Assembly (NCBI GenBank): GCA_022769285.1
Contig: JALEKD010000006.1
Span: 1-55,360, forward strand
Reading direction: 5' to 3'
From: Prevotella sp.
GTDB lineage: Bacteria; Bacteroidota; Bacteroidia; Bacteroidales; Bacteroidaceae
Length of the DNA: 55,360 nucleotides
The stretch's first letter is position 1. Every line of letters begins with the position of its first letter. The notes under the pieces were generated by a model. That model was not told the origin of the DNA and ran no database searches. It was given only the letters and a program-made list of their open reading frames with translations. Position numbers and translations under genes: made by a program. Of the stretch, positions 18,701-26,623 are shown piece after piece.

Positions 18701-21239
18701 ACAGTTGTCTTCCGACAATATGGAACCATCTCGGTTAGCTGCCTGGTCGTATGCTGATGGCATGCCGTCTATTGCTACCCGTGGCAAGTACAGCGTGAGC
18801 CGCCTGGGAGCCATCGGTTCCACGAACCGGGTGTACAAGAGCGCGCGTATGGACAGTGCGGCCCAGCCCGAGGCCGCCTTGGCTGCTGGCAAGGTATTCT
18901 CTGCTGTTCTGATGGAGAGCACGGTGACCAAGTCGAGCGATACGGGTTATGCCGGCGAAGCCGAGTTGCGTGCCAAGGCCGTTGTCGCTCAGAAAGGCAT
19001 AGACGCGGCCAACGCTACGGCCCCCAGCCTGCGCGAGAACTTTGCCGAGACAGCATTCTTCTACCCCTCCCTGGAGACCGATGCCAAGGGCGATGTGCGC
19101 ATCAGCTTTACCCTGCCCGAGGCCGTTACCACCTGGAAGTTCCTGGCCTTTGCCCACGACCGCGACATGAACTACGGACTGACCGAAGCAGAGGCCGTGG
19201 CCCAGAAGGCGGTAATGGTTCAGCCCAATATGCCCCGCTTTGTGCGCATGGGCGACCAGGCCACCGTGTCGGCCCGTATTATGAGTACCGATGACGTGGC
19301 CCGCCAGGGCACGGTACGCATGGACCTGCTCACGGCCGACGGCAGTACCGTGGTGTACACCCAGCGTCAGCCGTTCAGCGTCGATGCCCATGCCACCACA
19401 TCGGCCACATTCAGCTTCACCCCTCGGGCCACCGACGAACTGCTCATCTGCCGTGTCGTGGCCGAGGGCCGCAACTTTAGCGATGGCGAACAGCACTATC
19501 TGCCGGTACTGCCCGATAAGGAACAGGTGCTCAACACGCTGCCCTTTACCCTGGAACGCGCCGGCAAGCACACCTTTAGCGTAGCCTCGCTGTTTGCCCC
19601 ATCGGCCACCCACAGCCTTACCACTATAGAGTACACCGACAATCCCGCCTGGCTGGCCGTACAGGCGCTGCCCGCCCTGGCCCAGACCACGGCCGACAAC
19701 GCCATCAGCATAGCTGCCGCCTACTACGCCAATGCCATAGCCTACCATCTGGTAACCACCACGCCGGCCATAACCACGGCCCTGAAGTTGTGGCAGCAGA
19801 CCCCCGATAAGAGTCTGCTCAGTGCACTGGAGGCCAACCCTGACCTGAAGGCCATTCTGTTAGAGGAGACCCCGTGGCTGATGCAGGCTGCCAACGACAC
19901 CGAGCGTATGTGTAGCCTGGCCCGGTACCTCGATGCTAACCAGTTGGCCACCACCCAGGAGACCCTGCTGCGCAAGCTGACCCGTCTGGACAACGGCACC
20001 GGCGCCATCAGTTGGTTTGCCGGCATGGAGGGTAGCCGCTTTGTTACCCTGACGGTTACCGAGATGCTGGAGCGTATCAACCGCCTGACAGGCAAGCAGA
20101 CGGCCACTGCGGCACAACTCAACCGCTCGTACGCATGGCTTGATAGCCAGATGGACAAGCACGTGGCCCAGCTCAAGAGCCAAGCCAGCAAGTCCAAGCA
20201 AGCCCCCACCCTGGGCGAGAGCGACTACCGTTATCTCTATGTGAGCGCCCTGGCCGGCCACGAGGTCACCCCCACCATTGAGTACCTGCTCGGCCTCATG
20301 CAGATGCCCCGCCGCGACCTTACCATATACGGCCGTGCCAACTCGGCAGTCATCCTCGCCCTCTTCGGTCGTGGCGAGCTGGCTGCTAACTATCTGCAGA
20401 GTGCCCGCGAAAGCACTGTCTACAAGCCGGGCATGGGCCGCTACTACGATACGCCGCTGGCCCAGTTGTCATGGTCCGACTACCGCATACCCACGCAGGT
20501 GGCCACCATCGAGGCGCTTAGTCTGATAATGCCCGCCGATACTGCCACCATCGCCGAGATGCGGCAGTGGTTGCTCCAGGAGAAGCGCACCACGGCCTGG
20601 ACCACTCCCATTAACAGTGTCAATGCCGTCTACGCCCTGCTGATGGGCAACAGCCAGGCGCTGACCACCTCGGTGTCGCCCGCTGTCATCTCTGTCGATG
20701 GTAAGCGCCTCACCATCAGCCGGCCCATCCCCTTGGTTGGTACCGCCACCGTGCGCCGCGAGGGAGCAGCCAAGACCATCACCGTACAGAAGACCGGCAG
20801 CCACACCAGTTGGGGCGCTGTCTATGCCCAGGCCTTAGTGCCTGTTGCCGAGGCCGGCTCGGCTGCTGCCGGACTGTCCGTGAAGCGCGAGGTGGTAGCT
20901 CCCGCCGGTGCCCTGAAGGTGGGCGCCCGTGTCAAGGTACGCATCACGCTGCAGGCCGACCGCGACTACGACTTCGTACAGGTCATAGACCACCGGGCCG
21001 CCTGTCTCGAACCGGTCAGCCAGCTCAGCGGCTATGGCCGTGGCTATTACTATGCCCCCCGCGACAACAGCACCGCCTACTTCTTTGACCATCTCGCCAA
21101 GGGCAGCCATGTCCTGGAGACCGAGTACTACGTAGACCGCGCCGGCAACTACCAGGCCGGTACCTGCGAGGCCCAGTGTGCCTACAGCCCAGCCTTCGCC
21201 GGCCGTGCCGCAGCCACTTCCATCCGTGTAAATCCCTAA
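15723..21239 (+). CDS. Large secreted alpha-2-macroglobulin family protein without a visible thioester
   Basis: An 1838-residue protein with a signal peptide (cleavage about residue 20, VTAAES). Bacterial alpha-2-macroglobulin features: macroglobulin strand FTDRSIYRPGQTV at about 500-512, the core A2M segment NFAETAFFYPSLETDAKG at about 1106, and an alpha/alpha toroid domain with many helices from about 1320. In thioester-bearing members a CxEQ motif starts that toroid; here the matching place reads LAQTTADNAISIAA, with no cysteine, so covalent protease trapping is not expected. Such proteins guard the periplasm or surface against proteases. The DUF1573 gene overlaps its stop codon (TAATG), and ispH follows. 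Confidence 0.9.
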   Translation: MRKLVFLLSLLFLSTAMVTAAESYTTLWKQYYAAAEKWHPRTGMALLDKIITRAASEKEYGHLIKAQIFRSSMMAQLSPDSFDIEVARMERAEATATEPVLKAVYATVLGKLYRENCQYANKGDYEAKYRACFARALQDKDRLAHTQARVYEPLVVRGGYASVFDDDLLHVIGFEAGAYAELCDYYAAHANRHAACIMAGWAVTNNYNKVGPSANRAKQLQQIDSLIAVYQDIEEAGDLAIRRFELMKGDSRFTEADRMTYIDNALAKWGAWKGMNKLRNERAELIAPTFTISLAQETMRPATARMVRINALRNIKQLTLNVYRLKNTYYKASKGYTVAEEPQTLKKYVAGKPVQVIRRRYYGQPAYKTLTDTATIAPLPLGVYLVEAVTDTKGVKPQYAKLHVTDMMVLVQNETAQATRLVAVSATTGQPVPGARIEIVSGEDKVDALTTDGKGEASVDLNYRSKLRACTTADNCAPYSPVWNHFVSSRQQGGDNVRLFTDRSIYRPGQTVQVALVAYKVADAATANVLADREYALQLKNVNYKVVAEKKVTTDSYGSASASFVLPTTALTGTYRICVGNSWRESVAIEVEQYKRITFRIDMDTVKTRYEMGDTVAVTGRAISYADMPVQGAKVKYGVQRRTPLWWRYATSRADDTQIASGEVVTDASGAFTISVPMTVPDADEPHFVYNFAVNATVTDAAGETHEATTVLPLSSRATFLRCDMAQMAERDSLRNFRFAYTNIQGTEIAGTVSYTIDGHAYTAPANKLIDAQPIIAGLKSGRHSLQAICGTDTVRHSFVIFTLDDDQLPVDTLDWFYLSSRSFSDRGPIRLQLGSSAADQYVVYSLFSGGRMIEKGSFNLNGRPYRRDFTYRSEYGDGLTLAYAWVRHGRLYSHTVHLVRPLPDKRLVSHWTTFRDHLVPGQKETWTLHISRPDGRAGSAQLMAALYDKSLDALHFHRWSFGPLYTPTFTYGVQWVTPPSWAKSLYAYLSPKQLSSDNMEPSRLAAWSYADGMPSIATRGKYSVSRLGAIGSTNRVYKSARMDSAAQPEAALAAGKVFSAVLMESTVTKSSDTGYAGEAELRAKAVVAQKGIDAANATAPSLRENFAETAFFYPSLETDAKGDVRISFTLPEAVTTWKFLAFAHDRDMNYGLTEAEAVAQKAVMVQPNMPRFVRMGDQATVSARIMSTDDVARQGTVRMDLLTADGSTVVYTQRQPFSVDAHATTSATFSFTPRATDELLICRVVAEGRNFSDGEQHYLPVLPDKEQVLNTLPFTLERAGKHTFSVASLFAPSATHSLTTIEYTDNPAWLAVQALPALAQTTADNAISIAAAYYANAIAYHLVTTTPAITTALKLWQQTPDKSLLSALEANPDLKAILLEETPWLMQAANDTERMCSLARYLDANQLATTQETLLRKLTRLDNGTGAISWFAGMEGSRFVTLTVTEMLERINRLTGKQTATAAQLNRSYAWLDSQMDKHVAQLKSQASKSKQAPTLGESDYRYLYVSALAGHEVTPTIEYLLGLMQMPRRDLTIYGRANSAVILALFGRGELAANYLQSARESTVYKPGMGRYYDTPLAQLSWSDYRIPTQVATIEALSLIMPADTATIAEMRQWLLQEKRTTAWTTPINSVNAVYALLMGNSQALTTSVSPAVISVDGKRLTISRPIPLVGTATVRREGAAKTITVQKTGSHTSWGAVYAQALVPVAEAGSAAAGLSVKREVVAPAGALKVGARVKVRITLQADRDYDFVQVIDHRAACLEPVSQLSGYGRGYYYAPRDNSTAYFFDHLAKGSHVLETEYYVDRAGNYQAGTCEAQCAYSPAFAGRAAATSIRVNP

Positions 21240-22327
21240 TGAATATGAATAACATCAACAGTATAATCCGCCGTATGGCCGCCGCAGTCCTCATGCTGGC
21301 GGTGGCCATGCCATTGATGGCTCAGCGTATCGAGGTGAGCCAGCCCGTCATCGACTGCGGCCAAGTGCAGTACCGCCTTCCAGTATCGGTAAAGTTCGAG
21401 GCACGCAACCAGAGCGGGCGCCAGATACAGATAACCGATGTAAGGACCAGCTGTGGCTGCACAGCGGTAGACTATCCGCGCGAGGCCATAGCCCACGGGC
21501 GTACGTTTACCGTTACGGTCACTTACGATGCCCGCCAGATGGGTACCTTTACCAAGGAGGTGGCGCTCTATGTCAGCAGCGCGTCGGCCCCGGTGTACCT
21601 TACACTGCGGGGCAGGGTAGTGCCCGAGGTGGTAGACTACACGGGTACCTTCCCGCTTACCCTTGGCACGCTGCGAGCCGACAAGTCTGACATAGAGTTC
21701 GACGATGTCAGTAGCGGTGAGCGTCCCTTCCAGCGCATCCACGTGCTCAACAGCACCTCTAACCCCATGCAGCCCCAGGTAATGCACCTGCCCGACTACC
21801 TGCAGGCCCAGGTGTCGCCCTCGACCATCGCTCCCGGCAAGTCGGGCGTGGTCACCCTTACGCTGCTGTCCGACCGCCTGCGCGACTATGGCCTCACCCA
21901 GACCTCTGTGTACCTGGGGGCTTATCCCGGCGACCGCGTGGCGGCCGACAAGGAGGTCGGCGTGTCGGTGGTGCTGCTTCCCAGTTTTGGGCAACTTACC
22001 GACCGTGCTCGCGAGTTGTCTCCTAAGTTGGAGCTGTCTGCCACCGAACTTGACTTAGGTTCCTTTGACGGCAAAAAGAAGAAGCGGGGCGACATAATCA
22101 TTACCAACCACGGCCGTACGCCCCTCGAGATACGCAACATACAGATGTTTACCACCGGCCTGGAACTCTCGCTCAGCAGCCGCACCGTCGCCCCGGGAGC
22201 CACAGCCCGTCTGCGTGTCACCGCGGTGGCCTCAGGTCTCAAGCGGGCCCGCTCTAAGCCCCGCGTGTTGATGATTACCAACGACCCCGACCACGCCAAG
22301 GTGGTCATAGGTGTCACCGTCAAGTAG
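21239..22327 (+). CDS. Secreted DUF1573 domain protein
   Basis: A 362-residue protein from the ATG overlapping the previous stop (TAATG). The signal peptide runs to about PLMAQR. Residues about 28-125 match DUF1573, with the conserved TSCGCT cysteine pair and the Ig-like strand pattern; a second beta-sandwich repeat (about 250-362) ends the protein. DUF1573 proteins are common exported proteins of Bacteroidota, related to ASPM-SPD-2-Hydin-like folds, and their function is unknown. Overlap with the macroglobulin gene implies translational coupling and perhaps a joint role at the envelope (inference). Confidence 0.85.
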   Translation: MNMNNINSIIRRMAAAVLMLAVAMPLMAQRIEVSQPVIDCGQVQYRLPVSVKFEARNQSGRQIQITDVRTSCGCTAVDYPREAIAHGRTFTVTVTYDARQMGTFTKEVALYVSSASAPVYLTLRGRVVPEVVDYTGTFPLTLGTLRADKSDIEFDDVSSGERPFQRIHVLNSTSNPMQPQVMHLPDYLQAQVSPSTIAPGKSGVVTLTLLSDRLRDYGLTQTSVYLGAYPGDRVAADKEVGVSVVLLPSFGQLTDRARELSPKLELSATELDLGSFDGKKKKRGDIIITNHGRTPLEIRNIQMFTTGLELSLSSRTVAPGATARLRVTAVASGLKRARSKPRVLMITNDPDHAKVVIGVTVK

Positions 22328-22345
22328 GCCGCCCTGAGTGTCATT

Positions 22346-23233
22346 ATGAGTACCCATACTATGTTACAGATAGAGATAGACAGCGGCAGCGGGTTCTGCT
22401 TCGGAGTTACCACGGCCATCAAAAAGGCCGAGGAAGAGCTGGCTGGCGGAGGCACGCTTTACTGCCTGGGCGATATAGTACACAACGGCATGGAGGTAGA
22501 GCGTCTGCACAGCCGTGGACTGGTCACCATCGACCACAGTCAGCTCTCGCAGCTACACGGTGTCAAGGTGCTGCTGCGTGCCCATGGCGAGCCGCCCGCC
22601 ACTTACGCCACCGCCGAGGCCAATCATATCAATATCATCGATGCCACTTGTCCTGTAGTGTTGCAGTTGCAGCGGCGCATCAAGCGGCAGTACACCGATA
22701 ATCCCGACGCGCAGATAGTTATCTTTGGCAAGAGCGGCCACGCTGAGGTGCTGGGCCTGGTGGGCCAGACTCATGGCGCTGCCATCGTGGTAGAGAACAT
22801 GGACGACGTGATCCGCCTTGACTTCGGGCGCGACATCTACCTCTACTCGCAGACCACCAAGTCGCTCGACGAGTTTCGCGCCATCATCTCCTACATCCAG
22901 AGCCACATGTTGCCCGGTGCCACATTCCGCAGCTTCGACACCATCTGTCGCCAGGTGGCCAATCGCATGCCCCACATCGCCTCCTTTGCCTCCCGCCACG
23001 ACATGATACTCTTCGTGAGCGGCCGTAAGAGCAGTAACGGTAAGGTGTTGTTCAACGAGTGTCTCCGGGTCAATGCCAACAGTCACCACATCGAACAGCC
23101 CACCGAGATAAACCTCAGTTGGCTCAGTGGTGTCCACTCCGTAGGCATCTGCGGGGCCACCAGCACCCCCAAGTGGCTCATGGAGCAGTGCCGCGACCAC
23201 CTCCTTGCCGCTGTGGGGGAGAATGGGAAATGA
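22346..23233 (+). CDS. ispH: 4-hydroxy-3-methylbut-2-enyl diphosphate reductase (IspH/LytB)
   Basis: A 295-residue enzyme of the MEP pathway that makes IPP and DMAPP through a 4Fe-4S cluster. The three cluster cysteines are visible: SGFCFGV (C18), DATCPVV and FDTICRQ, plus HAEVLGLVGQ with the catalytic Glu and GICGATSTPKW near the end. A second ATG at 22361 (MLQIEID) is an equally likely start. It lies 18 bases after DUF1573 and probably shares its transcript. The last codons abut a repeat element (23225-23597), which may have replaced the original 3-prime end. Confidence 0.95.
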   Translation: MSTHTMLQIEIDSGSGFCFGVTTAIKKAEEELAGGGTLYCLGDIVHNGMEVERLHSRGLVTIDHSQLSQLHGVKVLLRAHGEPPATYATAEANHINIIDATCPVVLQLQRRIKRQYTDNPDAQIVIFGKSGHAEVLGLVGQTHGAAIVVENMDDVIRLDFGRDIYLYSQTTKSLDEFRAIISYIQSHMLPGATFRSFDTICRQVANRMPHIASFASRHDMILFVSGRKSSNGKVLFNECLRVNANSHHIEQPTEINLSWLSGVHSVGICGATSTPKWLMEQCRDHLLAAVGENGK

Positions 23234-23597
23234 AAAAGGTAAAAGGGCAAAACGTAAAAGGCACTCCGTGTCTGTTGAAGTTGGTTTTCTCCGCAATGGC
23301 AGTTTCCACATTTTTGGAAATGCTTATAGGCATCACCGCATGAGCTACGCGCGTAGTCTGTATGATAGCTTCAGCACCTCACAGGGTCGCTCCCAGCAAG
23401 ACAAAGAGGTATGCCTGTTTTCCTGATAATCGACCGCCATCTTCTGAAAGACCGACCTTTTCAATTCTGGGAGCCGTCTTTAGAAAGCTAAAGGTCGGTC
23501 TTTTCAATTCCCGCAATGGCTATTGGTTCATCTATGCAGGCTCGCAAGCAGCGCTTTTTACTCTTTTACCTTTTACTTTTTTACCTTTCAAATCCCC
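23225..23597. repeat. MITE-like element, copy A
   Basis: It is bounded by A/G-rich inverted ends: left GGGAAATGAAAAAGGTAAAA, right the complement of GGGGATTTGAAAGGTAAAAA, each continuing as GTAAAAGG-type repeats for about 40 bases. The centre has an imperfect palindrome at 23450-23500 (GACCGACCTTT and AAAGGTCGGTC arms). No coding sequence is supported. The left end overlaps the ispH stop codon. Copies B (37063-37326) and C (43780-44006) are related. This explains most of the 451-base gap before the second M16 gene. Confidence 0.6.
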
Positions 23598-23624
23598 TTG
23601 ACCACAAAAAACAGCGTGTCTTCT

Positions 23625-23655
23625 TTTGTGGTGTCCGTGGTTTGCGTTACCTTTG
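23625..23655 (+). promoter_or_regulatory. Bacteroidota promoter for the second M16 peptidase
   Basis: TTTG (23625-23628), 19 nt, then TACCTTTG (23648-23655). It lies 29 bases before the ATG at 23685 and fixes that start, because an upstream in-frame ATG at 23523 would lie before the promoter. Confidence 0.8.
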
Positions 23656-23684
23656 TAGCACGCATAATCATTAAGTATTTCACG

Positions 23685-26564
23685 ATGAACAGACTATTCT
23701 TGTCGGCCCTTGCGGTACTTACGGCACTGACCATCCAGGCGCAGACGCCCAAGGCGTTGCAGGTAAAGGAAATGAAACTGAAGAACGGGATGACCGTTTG
23801 GATCAACGAGGACCACTCTCAGCCCAAGGTGTTTGGCGCGGTGGTGGTGCGAGCCGGCGCGGCCGACTGCCCGAACACGGGCATAGCTCACTACTTCGAA
23901 CATATTATGTTCAAAGGTACCGACAAGATTGGCACGACCAACTATAGCGCCGAGAAGGTATGGCTTGACTCCATATCGGCTCAGTACGACCTGCTGGCAG
24001 CCACCACCGACACTGCCGCGCGTGGCCATATACAGCGCCACATCAACCAGCTCAGTCAGCACGCGGCCCAGTATGCCATCCCCAACGACTTCAACAATCT
24101 TATATCGCGCTATGGTGGTACTGGCCTCAACGCTGCCACTACCTACGACTATACCTATTATTATAATACGTTTTCGCCACAGTACCTGTCGCAGTGGGCA
24201 GCGCTCAACAGCGAGCGACTGATAAACCCGGTGTTCCGATTGTTCCAGGGCGAACTGGAAACGGTGTACGAGGAGAAGAACCGCGCGGCCGACGACCTGT
24301 TCACCAGCGCCTTCAACCGCGTCATGGGCTACGCCTTTGACGGCACCCCCTACGCCTATCCAGTCCTTGGTTCTACCGAGAACCTCAAAAATCCGCGCCT
24401 CAGCGACATGTACCGTTTCTATCACGACTACTACGTGGCTGGCAACATGGGCCTCATTCTGTGTGGCGACCTGCAGACCGACAGTCTGGCCTCCCTGCTC
24501 GACGCCACCTTTGGCCGCATCCCTGCCGGTAACGCCCCTGAGCCCCGTCCATTTGCCTGGACTGACTATCGGCAGCAGACGTACAAGGTACAGATACCCA
24601 TCCCCGTGGTAAGTGCCGAACTGATAGGTTTCAAGGGCCCTGCCACCACCAGCCCCGATGCCGATGTGCTCACCCTGGCCATGAAGCTGCTCAACAACGA
24701 AGCCCATACAGGCATGCTCGACTCTCTGATGGCCAGCGGCAGACTCATGGCGGCCATAGCCATGTGCGGCCCCATGAAGCGGGCCGGCTTTGTGGGTGTG
24801 GGTATCATCCCCAACCTGCTGGGCAAGAAGGCCAAGGCCGAGGACATTTGCCGCAAGGAGATAGACAGGCTCCGCAGGGGCGACTTCACCGACGAGGCGC
24901 TGGCCCTGGCCAAGCAGACCGAGCTGCGCAGCCGTCTGGAGGCTATGGAGGACATAGCCAAGCGCGCCGAGCTGATGGTTAGCACCTTTGGCAACGGTCT
25001 GTCGTGGGACGAGTACCTGCGCCGGGGCGACCGCTTGCAGCACCTTACCCGTACCGACATCATCCAGGTGGCCAACCGCTATCTGGGCGACCAGTATATG
25101 CGCTTCGTAAAGCGCTATGGGTCGGCCGACAAAGACCGGCTGGCCCAGCCGGGCTATCGGCCGGTGGCTCCCCGTAATGTGGGGGCTCAGTCGGCCTTTG
25201 CCAAGCAGTTGGCTGCCATGCCCGTGGCTCCGGCCACGCCCCGCTTCGTAGACTTTGACCACGATGCCATCACCACCCACCTGGCCCCGCTGGCCACCCT
25301 CTACACCGTGGCCAATCCCGTGGACAGCCTGTTCACTCTCCGCATTATCTATCATAAGGGCTCGCGCCACGACCACCGTCTGGAGGTGGCCGAGCAGTAC
25401 ATTGACCAGTTGGGCACCTCGTCGCTGTCGCGCCTGCAGTTGTCGCAGCGCCTGCAGCAGTTGGGCGCGTCGGTCAGTTTCGGGGTCGATGAAGAGCGGT
25501 GTGGCTTCACCGTCAGCGGCATGGATGCCAACCTGCGCCCCACGCTGGCCCTGGTACAGCAGTTCATGGCCGATATGCAGCCCGATGAGGCCAAGCTGAA
25601 AGAGGTGAAGAAGCAGATGAAGGTAGGAGTAAGCTCCTTTGACAAGGACAAGTCTCTGGTCGAGGAGGCTGTGCTGGCCCGCCTCATGTATGGTGCCCAT
25701 TCAGACGCGCTCACCCAGCCCTCGGTCAAGGAGGTGGCTGCCATGACCTCGGCGCAGCTCATTCAGTCTGTGCGCGATGCTGCCCGTACCGAGACCTCCA
25801 TCGTGTACAGCGGCACGCTCCCCTCGGCCACAGTGGCCGAGGCCGTCCGTGAGACCCTGAGCCCCGCCCAGGCCGTAGAGCGCCACACCGACGTACACCT
25901 GACGATGGAGCCTGTGACCGAGAACACCGTGTACATCTACCAGATACCCGATGCGCGCCAGACGCTCATCGGCACCTATCAGCCCATGGCCCCCACACCC
26001 ACTGTAGATGCCATAGCCACCCGCAAGCTGATGGCCACCTGTCTGGGCAGAGGCATGTCGTCGCTCATGTTCCAGGAACTGCGCGAGTTCAGGTCCTTTG
26101 CCTACTCAGCTTACGCCTACAGCGTAGAGTCGGTACACGCCCTGCATCCCAATGACCCCACAGCGCTGATAACCACGATGGGCACCCAGGCCGACAAGAC
26201 TCTCCAGGCCCTCGGCGTGCTGGATAGCCTGCTGGCCCATGCCACGATAGATGCCGGGCGGGTCGGTCTGGCCCGCAGCGTGATGGTCAACTCTATAAAC
26301 ACCAGCTACCCGTCCTTCCGGGCCATTGGCGACTACATAGCCACGCGTCGCATAGACGGATATACCCACGACCTGAACGCTGAGGTGTACCGGGCGCTGT
26401 TAGACCGTACTCCCGACGAGGTGGCGGCTTACTATCGCACCCAGGTGCAGCCTGGCCCACGTGCCGTGTACCTCATAGGCAACATCACGGCCCCCATGCG
26501 TACCCACCTGGCCTGCTATGGCAAGGTGGTGATACTGACCAAGCGCGACGTGCTAAACTACTGA
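23685..26564 (+). CDS. Secreted M16 family zinc metallopeptidase, second paralogue
   Basis: A 959-residue protein from the ATG at 23685 (MNRLFLSALAVLTALTIQAQ is a signal peptide). The zinc motif HxxEH is HYFEH at residues 69-73, with ELETVYEEKN supplying the third ligand. The C-terminal half carries ELREFRSFAYSAYA. The architecture is the same as at 248-3178, and many segments align between the two, for example FKGT..GTT.Y and YxIPN. Role: cleavage of peptides or small proteins outside the cytoplasm. It is a single gene with its own promoter; the next gene starts 59 bases later without a visible promoter. Confidence 0.93.
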   Translation: MNRLFLSALAVLTALTIQAQTPKALQVKEMKLKNGMTVWINEDHSQPKVFGAVVVRAGAADCPNTGIAHYFEHIMFKGTDKIGTTNYSAEKVWLDSISAQYDLLAATTDTAARGHIQRHINQLSQHAAQYAIPNDFNNLISRYGGTGLNAATTYDYTYYYNTFSPQYLSQWAALNSERLINPVFRLFQGELETVYEEKNRAADDLFTSAFNRVMGYAFDGTPYAYPVLGSTENLKNPRLSDMYRFYHDYYVAGNMGLILCGDLQTDSLASLLDATFGRIPAGNAPEPRPFAWTDYRQQTYKVQIPIPVVSAELIGFKGPATTSPDADVLTLAMKLLNNEAHTGMLDSLMASGRLMAAIAMCGPMKRAGFVGVGIIPNLLGKKAKAEDICRKEIDRLRRGDFTDEALALAKQTELRSRLEAMEDIAKRAELMVSTFGNGLSWDEYLRRGDRLQHLTRTDIIQVANRYLGDQYMRFVKRYGSADKDRLAQPGYRPVAPRNVGAQSAFAKQLAAMPVAPATPRFVDFDHDAITTHLAPLATLYTVANPVDSLFTLRIIYHKGSRHDHRLEVAEQYIDQLGTSSLSRLQLSQRLQQLGASVSFGVDEERCGFTVSGMDANLRPTLALVQQFMADMQPDEAKLKEVKKQMKVGVSSFDKDKSLVEEAVLARLMYGAHSDALTQPSVKEVAAMTSAQLIQSVRDAARTETSIVYSGTLPSATVAEAVRETLSPAQAVERHTDVHLTMEPVTENTVYIYQIPDARQTLIGTYQPMAPTPTVDAIATRKLMATCLGRGMSSLMFQELREFRSFAYSAYAYSVESVHALHPNDPTALITTMGTQADKTLQALGVLDSLLAHATIDAGRVGLARSVMVNSINTSYPSFRAIGDYIATRRIDGYTHDLNAEVYRALLDRTPDEVAAYYRTQVQPGPRAVYLIGNITAPMRTHLACYGKVVILTKRDVLNY

Positions 26565-26623
26565 CGCAGTGGCAGCCATTGGGGCCGCCGCAGCGCACCT
26601 AACTCCTTAACTCCTTACCTTAA

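Noticed and set aside
23523..23684. Upstream ATG giving a 1013-residue form of the second M16 peptidase
   Set aside because: It lies before the promoter boxes, and the signal peptide begins at 23685.
23694..25700. 668-codon antisense frame opposite the second M16 gene
   Set aside because: The plus strand has the zinc motif, signal peptide and promoter; the antisense product shows no recognisable domain.
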